A DNA stretch of 64,000 bases from Erigeron canadensis (lineage: Eukaryota; Streptophyta; Magnoliopsida; Asterales; Asteraceae): positions 24,244,980-24,308,979 of the forward strand of contig NC_057765.1 of the NCBI RefSeq assembly GCF_010389155.1. Direction: 5' to 3'. The translations under genes were made by a program, and so were the position numbers. The first letter of the stretch is position 1. The number at the start of each line of letters is the position of its first letter. Positions 23,655 to 35,997 of the stretch are shown one piece after another. Below the pieces are notes generated by a model that was given only the letters and a program-made list of their open reading frames with translations, searched no databases and was not told the DNA's origin.

Positions 23655-26194
23655 TTAGCTAGAAAGAGTGCAGGGCTTAAAAATCCAGAACACATCCAAC
23701 CCTTTTGAAGCTTCATTCTGCGGCGAAAGGGAAGCAGTTTGATTTGTAGTATTATTGCCTTTGACCTCCTTCTTCACATCTTTGCTGATATGTATTCCTT
23801 CAATTTCTTGAAGTATCCCTCTCTCCTATATACGATACAGGCGATATCAATGTCTTATAACAAACAAATCTAACTTTGAAGTAGTATATCAGTGACTTCA
23901 TTTCTTAAGAACTTTACTTATCGAAATGTACCTGAGGCCTAAGACGGGAAGCCTTAGATGGGGTTGTTTTGGTAGCTGAAAAGCATTGAGGTGATGGAGG
24001 ATTAGTTCGGATTTGCAACAGGCGATCCTCTTCTTTGCCCCTTATGTTTTTCATATTTAATGCAGTCGGCGTGTTCTCTGACTCACAATTCAACCTGCAT
24101 ACAAACATTCATACAAATTGAGTCCATTTACACCTTTGACCATTAAAATGAACCATACATGGATTTACATGAATATGTCACTGGTCATTGGGTTAACACT
24201 CTAAGATGAGAAATGGGTGCAATATAGAAAAAACTGTTGCAATGGAAACAGATAGAACGGGTTAAGCAGGCAAAAAGTCACCTGATATTCATTGAAAATG
24301 CATCAAACTCCTCCCTAAAAGTTATATTTCAAAAATGAGATTATTGTTATAGTGATTATATCGTTGATTTAACAAGAAGTCAAGTATACAGAATGTGGAA
24401 AAAAGATCACTCATATCAATTCGACATGTTACAAACTCGCCCAACCCGCCCAATTTGACAACTATACTGAATTTCAAACTTACTTTTTCTTTGTAAGTTT
24501 TTCCTTGGCATTGCTTTGCTTTAGAATCTCATCATATTTCTCTTTCTTTACTTCTAACAATGGCGTCCGCTCACTCTTAGATTCCTGCAACATTCCCATC
24601 TCCTGTTTCTTTGCTGCCACCTGATTCTTCTTTGGAGTCTCTTTCTCCCCACTATCCTTTGTTCTTATAGCCAATCGTTTCAACTCGTTGCAAAACTCAC
24701 TTACCTGACTGAAAATATCTTTTCCTCCAAACAGATTGCGCGCCGACAATGTGCTTTTAAGAAGCCGTGGCGGTTCTTCCTTCTGTAACAAAACACTCTC
24801 TACTTGGTTCTTGTCCGAACTTGACTTGATCATTTCTTTCAATGATTTTGCTTTGTTTATAGGTGGGGTTGAGTAATTCGGGTTGTGATTCTCACTATCA
24901 TACACATTTTTCGTACTTTTTGAGTTTTTGGTTGGTGGGAAACCTCTTTTCTTCAATGCTGCATCTCTATGGAACCAGAAGAAAATAAACAGTAACTTAG
25001 TGTTCAAAAACTATTTATTCAGATTTAGAAATTTTCAGTTTGTAAGTGATAATGTAGTTATACCTGGAATTTCGTTCACTCAATCGAGAGACTGCAGAAA
25101 CACTAGCTGATCTCTGAAGCTGCATAAAACGAAAAACATAGATAAAAACATTTCAGGACAATACTTAAACTCTTAAAGAACTTAAAGTCCTTAAATTATT
25201 CAAATTAAAACTGAATATCACTTATTTAGCATAGCGCCTAATGCAAAAGGGATGAAATTTGTATACAACAAACCAATACTCTCTTTTTTTGGTAACAATA
25301 TTTGTTAATCTTCATTAATCAATCTCACACACACATACACAAATCCACCCCAATTAGCATTTGTTGCCCAAAGTCACCAAAGTCAACTGACCCAAGTGTG
25401 AGACGTCGAGCCAAGATCCGCCCGACGCGTTTCCACAAACCCCACACCCGGTACCCTTACATAAGTTATCTAGCTTTATAGCTTTACTAGATAAGTTATC
25501 TACTTAAATTTTTTTTACCAAAAGCGAGTCAGCTCTTGAAATTTGTCTGCTTGCAAGCGAGTAGGAGCCCACTGACAGTTATCTAGTCTCATAATACTGT
25601 TGAGTCACTATGATTTAACGAAAGTTTCTACTACATCCACAATGTTTTTCCTAACTTTACGAGTCACGACATCATATGAAGTTATGAACAAAACGCCACC
25701 TCAGCTCAAACCATTGAATTAATTAACAGTTAAAACGCATGTCAGTGGACTAAATCTAAACACACATTAATATTATAGGGACCACTAAAAAAAGTTAGAC
25801 TAGTAAAAGTTGAGAAGAAAAACCTTGGCAGAATCAGGAGTCCTTTGTGTAAAGAAATCTTCTACTGTCTTTGGATGATTACAATCTGCAAACCACAAAA
25901 AACATATCAATCAACAAAACCCGAAAACAACAACCGATTTTTACAAGTACGGTCAGGTCCGACCCTCCCAAACTTTTCATTTTCTATTGAATTTGGGCCC
26001 AAAAAAATTGGCCAAATTTCACCATTGATTACAAAAAATAAAAAAGAAAAATCACCAGGACGACAAAACCAAGCTTCATCGTCAACAACGCCGGGTGGAT
26101 TGGAGAAATCAATCCATTGAGGAGCGTTTATGTCTTCATAAAGTACATCCTTTTCAAACTTCGAATCTTTCCAATCGATAATCGCGACATCCAT
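23655..26194 (-). CDS. Intact seven-exon plant protein of unknown function, 368 aa
   Basis: Exons (minus): 26056-26194, 25824-25885, 25064-25119, 24484-24966, 24282-24314, 23932-24094, 23655-23825. All six introns are GT-AG and the phases join to one frame of 369 codons including the TAA, so the gene looks functional. Product: an acidic N-terminus (MDVAIIDW, YEDINAPQWIDF, DDEAWFCRPDCNHPKTVEDF), then a basic, Ser/Lys-rich disordered middle (LQRSASVSAVSRL). A conserved-looking block follows (LLKSTLSARNLFGGKDIFSQ, SEFCNELKRLA), then a lysine/glutamate-rich helical stretch and a C-terminus DVFWIFKPCTLSS. No signal peptide or membrane segment is seen. The pattern of short conserved islands in disorder suggests a scaffold or regulatory protein. 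I do not recognise the family. The start is the first ATG of the open frame apart from one three codons upstream (26203). Confidence 0.85.
25610..25795. repeat. Inverted repeat arm A (in intron 2 of the unknown gene)
   Basis: It contains ACGAGTCACGACATCATATG, AAGTTATGAACAAAACGCCACCTCA and GTCAGTGGACTAAATC. All three recur in reverse complement and in reverse order at 26385-26570. Confidence 0.8.
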
Positions 26195-26384
26195 TTTATG
26201 CAAAATGTATTATGATTGAATTAAATGGAAGACAAAAATAAGAGACGGAAAGAAGAAGAAGAAGGTGTTGTGATCTGATCAGTGAAGTGAAAAAGACACC
26301 TGATGAACAAAAAACAATAGGGGGTTTAACGTTACTGTTTTTCGACCGTTGGAAAGATGTTATTTTCAAGGATGTACAGTTTTA

Positions 26385-26570
26385 GTCCCTGTAGTTCATA
26401 TGGGTGTGTGGATTTAGTCCACCGACATGTGTTTCTAATAATAAATTAATATATTTAACGGTTTGAGGTGAGGTGGCATTTTTGTTCATAACTTCATATG
26501 TGGATGTCCGTGACTCGTGAAATATATTACGCGTAGTTAGAAAAATGTCATTGTAGTAGAAAGTAGAAAC
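26385..26570. repeat. Inverted repeat arm B (upstream of the unknown gene)
   Basis: The counterpart of arm A: GGATTTAGTCCACCGACATG, GAGGTGGCATTTTTGTTCAT, AACTTCATATGTGGATGTCC and GTGACTCGTG. It lies about 190 bp upstream of the gene's ATG, so exons 1 and 2 sit between the arms. Confidence 0.8.
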
Positions 26571-26579
26571 TTTTTTTTA

Positions 26580-27558
26580 GATTTTTTTTTAAAATTAGTG
26601 TGGTAGAAAAACTTATTTATTAAATTGGTATGGTTTAAAAAATATTTACCATTTTAGTATAAAACATAATTAAACATTATATTTATAATATATAAAAACA
26701 AGAAAAAGAATTAGTTATTATCTGTTTTTCCATTATCATGTTCCAGTATTGAGCGGACAATGATAATGATATAGTTGATCTCTAAATCTAATATAAGACG
26801 TTAAATATGATGATGGGTTGATGACATGTAAACTTAAAATATAGCAGAAAAATCAAATCAAATTTATGGATTTTTAACTTAAGCATATTAATTAACTCGT
26901 CTTTCATTTATATAAGGCCATATAATGATGAATTTAAATAGTAAATGTACTTATTAAGCAGAGTACTTGTACCACAAAGTGATGAAAAATCTGAGCATGC
27001 AGAAAGTATTAAAGTTTGTTTGCTTATATTGAGCAGATTTAAGATGAAAATTAAGAAAAAATAAATTTCATATCAATATATAGAGAAAAATAATTAATTT
27101 GTAATAACAATACATACCAAGAATCAGAACTATGACAACTTAAGGAAGTTAGTTTAAAAATACTCTTTACTTAATTAAAAATGATAGTCCTCATTCAATG
27201 TTGTGATATATTAATACTTTGATCTGATGATGTTTCAATATATTCCGTACTTGAAATCATATGAGGAATATGAGGAATTTTATTAAATTTTAAATATTAA
27301 ATTGAAAAAAGGAACGTAAATGTTATCTAAAAAGAAAACATAGGTCAGCAAAGTGATCCAATGATCACAATTTAATTTTCTTTTTCATCCAAAGGTTGTA
27401 ACTTTTTTAGAAATAAATTTAAGTGGTTGTTTAATAGTTATTGGGAGATATAATGTTTAATTAGATTTTATACTAAAATGATAAATATTTTCAAAACCAT
27501 ACCAGTTTGGTAAATAAGTTTTCCTATTACACCTATTTGGAAAAAAAAAACTTTTTTT
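26580..27558. mobile_element. DNA transposon remnant with ~110 bp terminal inverted repeats
   Basis: The left arm (26582-26690) contains ACTTATTTATTAAATTGG, TATGGTTTAAAAAATATTTA and CATTTTAGTATAAAAC. The right arm (27445-27556) carries the reverse complements in the reverse order. The ~750 bp interior is AT-rich with no recognised coding frame. It is non-autonomous, and the target duplication is unclear in the T/A runs at the ends. Confidence 0.6.
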
Positions 27559-27699
27559 AAGTGGCGAGTATAAATAATTTTTGACTAAATTCTAACGGGT
27601 GTTAAATGAAAGTTAGAATGACTTTATTTTTATTTAAGTTTATTTTATACATGATCACATATATAAATGTAAATAAAAATAAAATAAAATAAATTGGAT

Positions 27700-27882
27700 G
27701 GAACCCCTTGATCTTGTGTACCATTTGGTACCCACTAATTTACCAGTCAGACTAGTATCCAGGTGAATTTCAACCACTGAATAATCCACTGATTATCTCA
27801 AGTTTGCCTTTGAAAATACTCGAACCCAAAACTTCCCCTAGAAAGCGACGTCTGGTGGCCACTGAGTTATAACCTAATGGTT
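27700..27882 (-). mobile_element. tRNA-derived SINE (minus)
   Basis: Read on the minus strand, an A-box-like TAACTCAGTGG (near 27870) is followed by a B-box-like GGGTTCGAGTA (27817-27827) about 45 bases on, then a ~100 bp body ending in a T/A-rich tail (TTTATTTTATTTT). Confidence 0.55.
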
Positions 27883-28629
27883 ATATAAATGTAAATATAT
27901 AATATATAATTTGTTAATATATAGTTTGAGTTAATTTATTTTATGACAATTAATGAATATGCTAGGTAAGTTTACACTTTCATTCGTTTATGTTGCTTCT
28001 TGTTTGTTGCCACGAAGGTTTTAATTCTGAAAGATTAGGGTTCAAGTCTTAACAAGTATTGTTGTGTTTGGACAGAGGGATTGATGGACTTTTCCTCAAA
28101 TCACAGGATTAACGGGCTTTGCTCTTTTCTGGTAGGGTTGGGCCATCTGGCGATAACTCTTAGCCATCGAGTTACCAAGAATGAAATTAGGCCATTCGGG
28201 CTATATAATTTGTAGTTGACTATATATAAAAAAAGTTATTGTTAAAAAATTGTACGGAGTAATATATTTTTTCATTCCTATTTAAATTTCACTATGTATA
28301 TCAGAAATTAACCAAGATAGATCCTTTTCCTAAAATTTATAAGTTTTTATTCAAACATAGCGTATTTTTGGTGGGATTTAATTAAGAGAAAATATTAAAT
28401 GCTATTAATAGCATCAATTCTCTTCTCATAAATATCTTCTTTTTGTCATATATTAAATCAATAATCATCTTTCTGAATGTGAGGACAATCTAATTGCTGT
28501 AAAAGCATATTAGACATCCCCTCTAATTAGATAAAATAAATAGATAAAATAAATAAATAAACCCTCGATAAACATTCTTCCTTATTCAATCCCCAAGAAG
28601 ACTACGCCCTTTTGCTCTTAAAATTGTCC

Positions 28630-28853
28630 CCCAAGCAGCATGGTCGGATCAATGGTGAGGTCATGGGTTCGATCCTCATCCCATGTAAAGGTTGGAGGGC
28701 CTTTTCTACCACTTAGGTAGAAACTGGAAGCAACCAAACTACTTTGATAGAGGTAAGGTCTGCTTACATCTTAACCTCCCCCATACACCGTCGAGGTATT
28801 GAGGCTCAAAACCCGCGAAAGGCGACACTGAGCAGCTACTTACTTACTTACCT
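28630..28853 (+). mobile_element. Au-type SINE
   Basis: B-box GGGTTCGATCC (28665-28675) is followed by the Au body: GTAGAAACTGGAAGCAACCA, then TTTGATAGAGGTAAGGTCTG and a terminal AGCTACTTACTTACTTAC. This matches the plant Au SINE family as I know it. The Pol III head is intact enough to recognise. Confidence 0.8.
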
Positions 28854-29517
28854 CACCACCCATGCCGCCATGCGAAAGACTCACCTTCAATTCCCATAAA
28901 AAGTTCTTCAGCATTTTTGTTGGGGTCATCCACCCCTCCACAGTTTTGGTCGCACTAATCTGTTTTCTGATTTTCGATTTATCACTGTAGGTTCTTTTTC
29001 CCCCTTTCTTTTTAATTTTTTAAATAAATTTTTTTTTTATATTTTAGTACGATTATGCTGGTACTTCGTGTACCCGTGTCGATTTGCTAGTCCTAATCAG
29101 TTGTAACCCAGAACATATTTGTTGTCCATATGTGTACATGTTTCCAAAACCCTTAGCTCGCTCTATTTTCAGCATTATGACCTCGACCGCTTTACTAATT
29201 ACATTCCTCTCAGTAATATGACCGACTGCGCCTTTATGATTGGATTCCGTGCTTTTTACTCGTTAGTAAATTTATATAAATGGTGTGTAGCTTTAACTTT
29301 TGCGGAATCGGTTGTAACTTTATTCTTTTTTATGCTTGACTATTTGATTACATGTTTGACTCATAAATAGAAGATTAGGAGTAACTCTGGTTTTTTCTTT
29401 GGTCAAAATAATGGCTAAGGCAATTTACATGTATAGTTTGATGAATAATGTCAACGACAAGTTTGAAACATGAAACCACAGCCGCATATGACAACTGATA
29501 TTGATAGGGGTGTATTA
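28854..29517. other. No gene seen
   Basis: Intergenic DNA with an ordinary base mix and no recognised protein frame or repeat. Confidence 0.45.
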
Positions 29518-30036
29518 TTTTAAGACCAATCTTAGATTAGGATTTAGGACCATGAGGACCAAATCCCAACCATTCATTTTTCACTCTCTCCTCAATCTCG
29601 AACTCTGTTTTCCAGAATCCGGCAACATCTCCGGTGACGGCGACGACATCTCCGGCGACATTTCCGACGAGAATCAGTTTCGTTTTCCGGTGGATACGGT
29701 ATGGGCGTTGCCCTCATCCGTTCTAAAGGGGTTGTCACCGGACGCATATGAGAATCGTATGAATTTGATGGCGGGCGGCGATCCAAAGATGGTGGCGGTT
29801 TGATACGGTAAAAGCGTAGCCCTTGCTGCCAGCGCCGTTGCTGGGGTGGTCAGAGATGATGGTGGTGGCGGTGGTTGTTTCACCGGAGAAGAAAGGAGGA
29901 GGAGGAGGTGGCCGAAGATGATGGTGGTGGCCGGAGAGGAAGGAGGGGTGAAATGAGTGGTTGAGATTTGAGAAGAGAGAGAAAAATGAATGTTTTCCTA
30001 AGGATCGTAATTTAAGATTAGTCCTAATTTAACTTT
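29518..30036. mobile_element. Foldback MITE with GC-rich core
   Basis: The ends pair: TTAAGACCAATCTTAGATTA and AACCATTCATTTTTCACTCTC on the left, with their complements near 29955-30030 on the right. The core is unusually GC-rich (GGCGACGACATCTCCGGCGA; GGTGGTGGCGGTGGTTG), unlike the AT-rich neighbours. A relative of the core lies at 43855-44040. Apparent open frames in the core are repeat artefacts. Confidence 0.6.
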
Positions 30037-31060
30037 CCCCTAATCTGATAAATATTTTCAAATGACCAATTTGAGAGATGAAACTACAACCGTCTATGGC
30101 AATTGATATTGATCTATATAGTAAAGTAATAATTTGTCTTATAGTAAGTTCTTCTGATGTAAATACGACAATCCAATTACTTAAGTTCGTGGCCCGACAA
30201 ATACAATTAATGAAATTTGGGAATTTCGTGTATATCTTCTGAGTCTATAAGGCCAAACGGATTACCCCCTTTCTGATTTTCACTTTTTGTCTCTTAAATG
30301 TCCATCCCATTCCTCATCTCCCACACATTTTTTAAATTTAAAAACACATTTTTTAAATTTAAAAAATAAGGAAATAGAGAGAGCATGCAAGATGGTGCAT
30401 GTGACCTCCTTCACCCATTCACTCCCATCCCTTGAGATACCAGATGGAGGGGACGGTGTTCCCCCGAGGTACTTCTTAATATTGCCTCTCTCCCCAAACA
30501 CTCCATGTGATCTAGAGAAAAGATAAAGTGATTAGAATTTAGAAAAAGAAGGGCTTCACTTCTTTTTTTTTTTCTCTTCAAATTATTTCAAAAAAAAAAT
30601 GAGATAATTGATCTTAAGCTAAATTACTAAATTTTTTATTCATATCATTATTTCACTTTCTTCCTTACTAAAATTAAAAAAAGACAAAAAGTTATAACAT
30701 ACCTTTATTTGCTTTAAGAATAAAATAAAACAAGAACATAGTGTAAAGATGTTTCCTTTCTTCACAACTTCACAATATTCGCATTATATGCCCTAAATAA
30801 GCATTATTCCGTTCACGCTTGGTTCTTGTATGCATACCGACTATTTTATTTAATAAGTAGAAATTGCTCTATATGTTTTTAATTTGTATTGATGTTTTTT
30901 TCCCCTTTGTATCCAAATATAATTGTTTCACCTTGTCTCTTCCAATTTGTGTCTATTATGTAAGCTTGATCATCGCTTTCTACTTTATTTATTACTTAGT
31001 TATAGGAACTAAGTAAAGTCATATCATCTACATACATTCGCATTGTGTATCTGATTTAAC
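30037..31060. other. No gene seen; small tandem repeat
   Basis: Contains two copies of ACACATTTTTTAAATTTAAAA (30323-30364) in a repeat-like segment (30250-30530), then AT-rich DNA. Confidence 0.45.
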
Positions 31061-31062
31061 AA

Positions 31063-32219
31063 TTGGTCGTCTGTACACAGGTAAACCATGGGACTAGCAG
31101 CTCTTCACCAGAGATAATTGCCATAATTAAAGGTCACCCTTTATATCCTGTTTTATCGGCCAATGTCACTGTCCCCGACGTTCATATTACTCAAATGTGG
31201 AGTTCCCTTACTTTTACCAGGGAAACCCCTACTGATGAAGGTTTCTTTCAGTTTACACTCTTACCGGGTGACATCTTCAGTTTCCGATTTGACCTGAACT
31301 TGTTTAGACGCACACTTAATTTTCCTTTAGAAAATGCGTATCCATACAAAAATGATTTTGATGCCAACCCTGATGAGAAAATAATGATTGATGCTGTCAC
31401 TGCACTTGGATACGAGGGTCGTATGAAAAATGCATAATGGTTTCATCAAAAGTTTCTTTCTCGTCGATGGGCCTCACTTTATGTTATCTTAAACCGTTGT
31501 CTAACTCCATCATCTCGTACTAGGCATGAATCCATTGCCTCTTTTATCCTGAAAACCTTTTATGGTGTTGCATACCACAAACATTTTGATTATGCACGTA
31601 TTATTTGGGACCAACTCATCACTGTTTTGAGACTGAAAGCCAGATATGAGAAATGCTTAACCATTTCCTAAAAACCAAACCCGAAATCCCTGCTCATGAT
31701 GATCAATTCATAACCTACGACACCCCCCCCCCCCCATGAAATACCTTCGCAACAGCGATGGTTCTGAAATAGCACCAGCACCTATTCCCAACTATCTACT
31801 TGAGCTTGCTGATCAACAAGATCCTGCCATCAAGAAATATAGAGAGTTAGCCCTCGCTATGGGGTATTTACAACTAGAGGGTCCTAACCCAAGCGAGCAT
31901 AGGGAACCCAGTGAGGGGTCTAGTATGTCAGGGTCCAAACAAAAAAATAATGAGGGGAAAACAAATGAGGGTGGTTTAAGTGTACAAGCTACTGAAGAAA
32001 GGAGACAAAAACGCCGACATGATTCCTTATTAGCAAGTCAAGCACAAGAACCGACTACACCGACTGTTATTCCAACACCCGAACCTAGACATTGTTCACC
32101 ACAAATTACACCGACTGACACCTCAACTCCCGAAACATCAACACAACTCACTGACACTTCCACATCAACACCCTCAGTTGACTGCTCCAAAAGTGTTGGC
32201 GGTAACAAAGGGAAGAAAT
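31063..32219 (+). pseudogene. Retroelement-associated env/ORF-like gene, left part
   Basis: The first frame (to the stop at 31437) reads QMWSSLTFTRETPTDEGFF and later DAVTALGYEGRM. After an in-frame TAA the same frame continues WFHQKFLSRRWASLYVILNR, and near 31560-31610 FYGVAYHKHFDYARIIWDQL. This order is typical of the extra (env-like or transposon-protein) frame carried by large Copia/SIRE-type elements in Asteraceae. Frame changes occur near 31650 and at a run of 13 C (31723-31735). From 31736 a Pro/Thr/Ser-rich, basic region follows, ending KSVGGNKGKK, where the Copia element at 32220 interrupts it. No intact product is possible. The upstream start is not certain: the first codon of the open frame is TTG and no convincing ATG lies nearby. 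Confidence 0.6.
31723..31735 (+). repeat. Poly-C run (13 C) at a frame break
   Basis: A homopolymer in coding-like sequence; the readable frame differs on each side, so slippage (biological or sequencing) is likely. Confidence 0.7.
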
Positions 32220-32680
32220 TGTTGGAATAAACATGATTCGATTCGAGTGATAAAACATCCCCAATCGTCATGTGGAACTTATAAGAACATTAAAGCATAA
32301 TTGCTATTCATTTCGGGTTCCCATAACAAGGTGATTGAGTAATAATGGGATGAGAAATTCGTCCAGAACATGATGAACGAATTTAGAGAGAGGAGGCACA
32401 CGAAAATTAGGGTATAAGGTGTGTGTGTATTAACCTTAACTTAGGATTAATGACTCTCTATATATAAGGAGAGTATTTACACTTTAGACCCCTTTGGTGT
32501 TTAATGTGTGCATCATTAGTCCTCTTAGTTACAATCACCTAATGGGAAACCCTATGCTACGTCTCTAAGAGTAAATATGCCCATTTTATATTTACTAGAC
32601 ATAGAGATTTCAGTTATCGTCAATTATCATATCAGGAATGATAGATAATCAGTGACGGTCACACTAATGTGGTTCCAACA
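32220..32680 (-). repeat. 3' LTR of Copia 1
   Basis: 461 bp; TGTTGG...CCAACA termini on both strands. The PPT AAGTGGGAGAA (minus, 32681-32691) abuts it. Confidence 0.9.
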
Positions 32681-32691
32681 TTCTCCCACTT
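32681..32691 (-). other. Polypurine tract of Copia 1
   Basis: Minus strand AAGTGGGAGAA directly before the LTR's TG. Confidence 0.75.
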
Positions 32692-33627
32692 GACCAAGCG
32701 ATCATTTATCTATGAGTATTCAAATAAGTTCCGGAATAATACTCATTTTGTTTTAAACCGAAATAATAGCCAATAAGTACAGTCGTAGAGAAGAACATCA
32801 ACTCAGGACCCCCACTAGTCAAACTATGACTCAAATTTAAAACTAATAAGCAATGATCAATTGACTAAGACAAATTTTGTTATGAAATGTCTTTACACTG
32901 TTATGAGCTCAAAGTGTAACTAATAGACAAACAAAATCTGAATAAGGAGGAAAATTTTAATTAACATAATAATAATGACCAATAAGTACAACATGCTATC
33001 ATAATATGTCTTTAAGTAAGCCTCATCTTCGATACGTATCCTACGAAGATTTTAGGAGGAAGACATTCGGTCATTGGATCCAGTAGCATATTATGTGTAC
33101 TTATGTACTCAATACAAAGAACATTTTCCTCATTCCGTTAACGTAAAACAAAAACTTTGTATCGAGATACATCTCTGCGCCAGTTGAACCGTTACTGTTC
33201 AAAGATTATGGTAGCTGAGTTATCACAGTAAAACTTCAATGGTCTAATAATAAAGTTGACGACTTTCGAGTCCACTGACCAGGTTCTTTAACAACATCTC
33301 ATGACATGAAATTATGAACCTTCAGACATCATGGTAGACGTTGCAGTCAATTTCTACTTATGACTCCGTCAAAAGATAGGTTTGCCAGCTAATCATAAAT
33401 ATACATTCAGAAGTAGATTTTTTTATTGGAATTAGAACATCCCACTACTTTTAAGTTGTCACCTCTCCTATAAGTTAATATGTAGTCTTTAGTCCTTTGC
33501 AGATATCGTAGAACCTTTTTTAGCCATTTTCCAATATGCTAATCCGGGATTATATACTTAACTCCCAAGCATACCGGCAATATGAGCGATATCTGGATGA
33601 GTACAGACCTGAGCGTACGTAATGCTC

Positions 33628-33981
33628 TTAACTACTTACGAGTAAGGTATCATCCTCATTTGCCCTTTCTTTAATCTCAATGTTCAGACTTTGGAAACAA
33701 TCACATACATTTCCTTTTACTAATAGATCTATAGTGGGTGTGTAGTGTTGCATGTTATGGCGTTCTAAGATATGTTCAATATAAGCCTTTTGAGAAGGAA
33801 CTAGAACATCATTACGCCTATCCCGATGTATTTCGATACCTGTGACATTAAAGGCATCACCGAGATCTTTTATGTCGACATTCTGCGAAAAGTAAACGCT
33901 TTGACTTATGCAACATATCCAAGTTGTTACTTGCAAGTATATCATCCACGTGCAAAACACGGATTGTAAATTTACTCCCAC
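33628..33981 (-). pseudogene. Copia 1 reverse transcriptase relic
   Basis: A 117-codon open stretch contains VDIKDLGDAFNVTGIEIHRD, SQKAYIEHILERHNM and a Pro/Leu-rich continuation, the post-catalytic part of a Copia reverse transcriptase. The catalytic YVDD box is altered (a WMIYL context near the start) and no RNase H frame is open downstream. It could not work. It lies between the integrase trace and the 3' LTR, as expected. Confidence 0.7.
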
Positions 33982-35342
33982 TGATCTTGAGATAGGTGCA
34001 TTAATCCACTTGATTTTTTTAGGAAGTCTTGTCCTCTTATGACTTCATTAAACTTAAGGTACCATTTTAGTGATGCTTGCTTCAACCTATATATGGACTT
34101 ATTCAACTTGCAGATCATGTGCTATTTACTTTATGGAACTTCAGGTTCACATGTATCCGTCTTAATGCAAGTTTGCATTTAGGAAAGTAGTCTTGCAATT
34201 CATCTAATGTAACTCTAAATCATAATAAGTTACGAATGCCATGATGATCCTTAAGGAATCTTTATGAGACAGGAGATAAGGTCTCTTGATAATCGATTCC
34301 TTCCTTTTGAGTAAAGCCCTTCGCAACTAGTTATGGACTTATAGCGTTTGACGTTCTTATTCAGGTCTAATTTGGTTTTGAAGATCTACTTACAACTTAC
34401 AGGTTTGGATTCTTCAAGAAATTCAACCAAGTCCCAAACGTCATTATGCTACACAGAATTAAGCTATTAAATCATGGCTTCATTCCACTAAGTGACCTGA
34501 TCGCTATTAATGGCTTCTTAATAAGAGTTAGAATCAGAGCTTTCCAACGTCTCCAACTTTAGTTAAGTTATGAAATCATCAAAAGTTATGGTCATGAGTG
34601 ACCGAGATGATCTCCTGAGTTGATTTCCAGGTTTAATAAGGAAGATGCTTTACCATTAGTAGTAAGATGCTTTGCTTTAGCATTATTAATAAGATGCTTT
34701 AACATTAGTAGTATTCTAATTAGGAGGATTAGGATTTTGATTTTAATTAGGAGAAAGTGGATCAGTGATATTAGGAGCAGCATTGGGTACAAGAGGAGTT
34801 ATCGGAGGAGTAATAATAACCGACGAGTGGTTCACCGCTTCTTGTACTTCCTGCAAATCTTAAGTTATGATTTGTCGTGCTCCCACTGATCTCTTAGTTC
34901 TCATGAAATGTGACATACTGCGTGTCAATAATGCTAGTAGTGTAGGAAAGACAGTAAGACTAATAACCAATAGAGAAACAAGTAAAGGATTTAGGATCCA
35001 GTTTCTTTAAGTTAGGGTTATAGAGTTATGCTTTGGCAGTACAGTCTCATACATTTATATAATTTAGACTCAGTTTCCAGTCTGTCCAGGAGTCTTAAGG
35101 ACAGATTCTAATGAAACTCTTATTAAGTATATGAACAACTGTGCGTAAGGCCTCAGTCCAAAGGAAAGTAGGTAAGTTAGTGTTGACAAACATACTTTTC
35201 ACCATATTCATTAAGGATCTATTTCTCCTTTTAGCAACATAAAAGTTTGTTGAGAAGAACCAAACATGGTATATTAGTTACTTATGTCTTGTTCATTTCA
35301 AAAGTTATGGAAAGGATTAAGAGCTTAACCAATATCAATATG

Positions 35343-35543
35343 TCAACCATAATACTCACCTCCTCTATCTAATCTCACAACTTTTATATTATGATCAAGT
35401 TGGTTTAAAACCAAAGTTATAAGATCAATAAAAGTCTCTAAGGGTTCAGATAAGATATAGGTGCATATAACATGAATAATCGTTAATGAATATAATAAGT
35501 GATGTATGTTCTGAGATGGTTGCGGGATAGGAGATACTAACAT
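35343..35543 (-). pseudogene. Copia 1 integrase relic
   Basis: A short open frame ends VVRLDRGGEYYG, matching the second catalytic Asp region of Copia integrases (SDRGGEY); the Ser before the Asp is Leu here. The surroundings show no long frame. Upstream HHCC-type residues were not found. Confidence 0.6.
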
Positions 35544-35997
35544 CAGAGTGAATTATTTCCAACAAGTTGGAACTTCTATTGGCTCCTTTCTTAATCCCTT
35601 AAGCCATTGAATACATGTTTCAAAATCACTAAAGTCAAGAGAATGTAATATTCCATCCTTTATGAGTCGTATCATGCAAACTCGTGAGATGTGGCTAAGG
35701 TATTTATGCTACTACATGGAATAATTCTCTTAATTAGTTAGGTGATTTTGTCTTTGTTTTAGTTATGTCATCAATATTAGGAGACAACAAAGACGGTGAG
35801 AAATTATAATCTAGTTCTAACTTATACAACAATCCATTCAATAAACTATGACCAAGAAATTCATTATTATGAGTAATGACAATCTCGTCGTAACCATGAA
35901 ATATTACATAACTTTCAAGGTCTTAAACTAGAGAAATAGATACAAGGTTCCGAGAAATTCTCGGTACACACAAGGTATCCACTAGTCTAATACGCTT

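Noticed and set aside
28020..28080. tRNA gene suggested by AGGGTTCAAGTCTTA
   Set aside because: Only a B-box-like word; no A-box at the right distance and no cloverleaf pairing.
29592..29883. Arg/Pro-rich minus-strand proteins near 29.7 kb
   Set aside because: They are translations of the GC-rich MITE core with no start context, splice signals or recognisable family.
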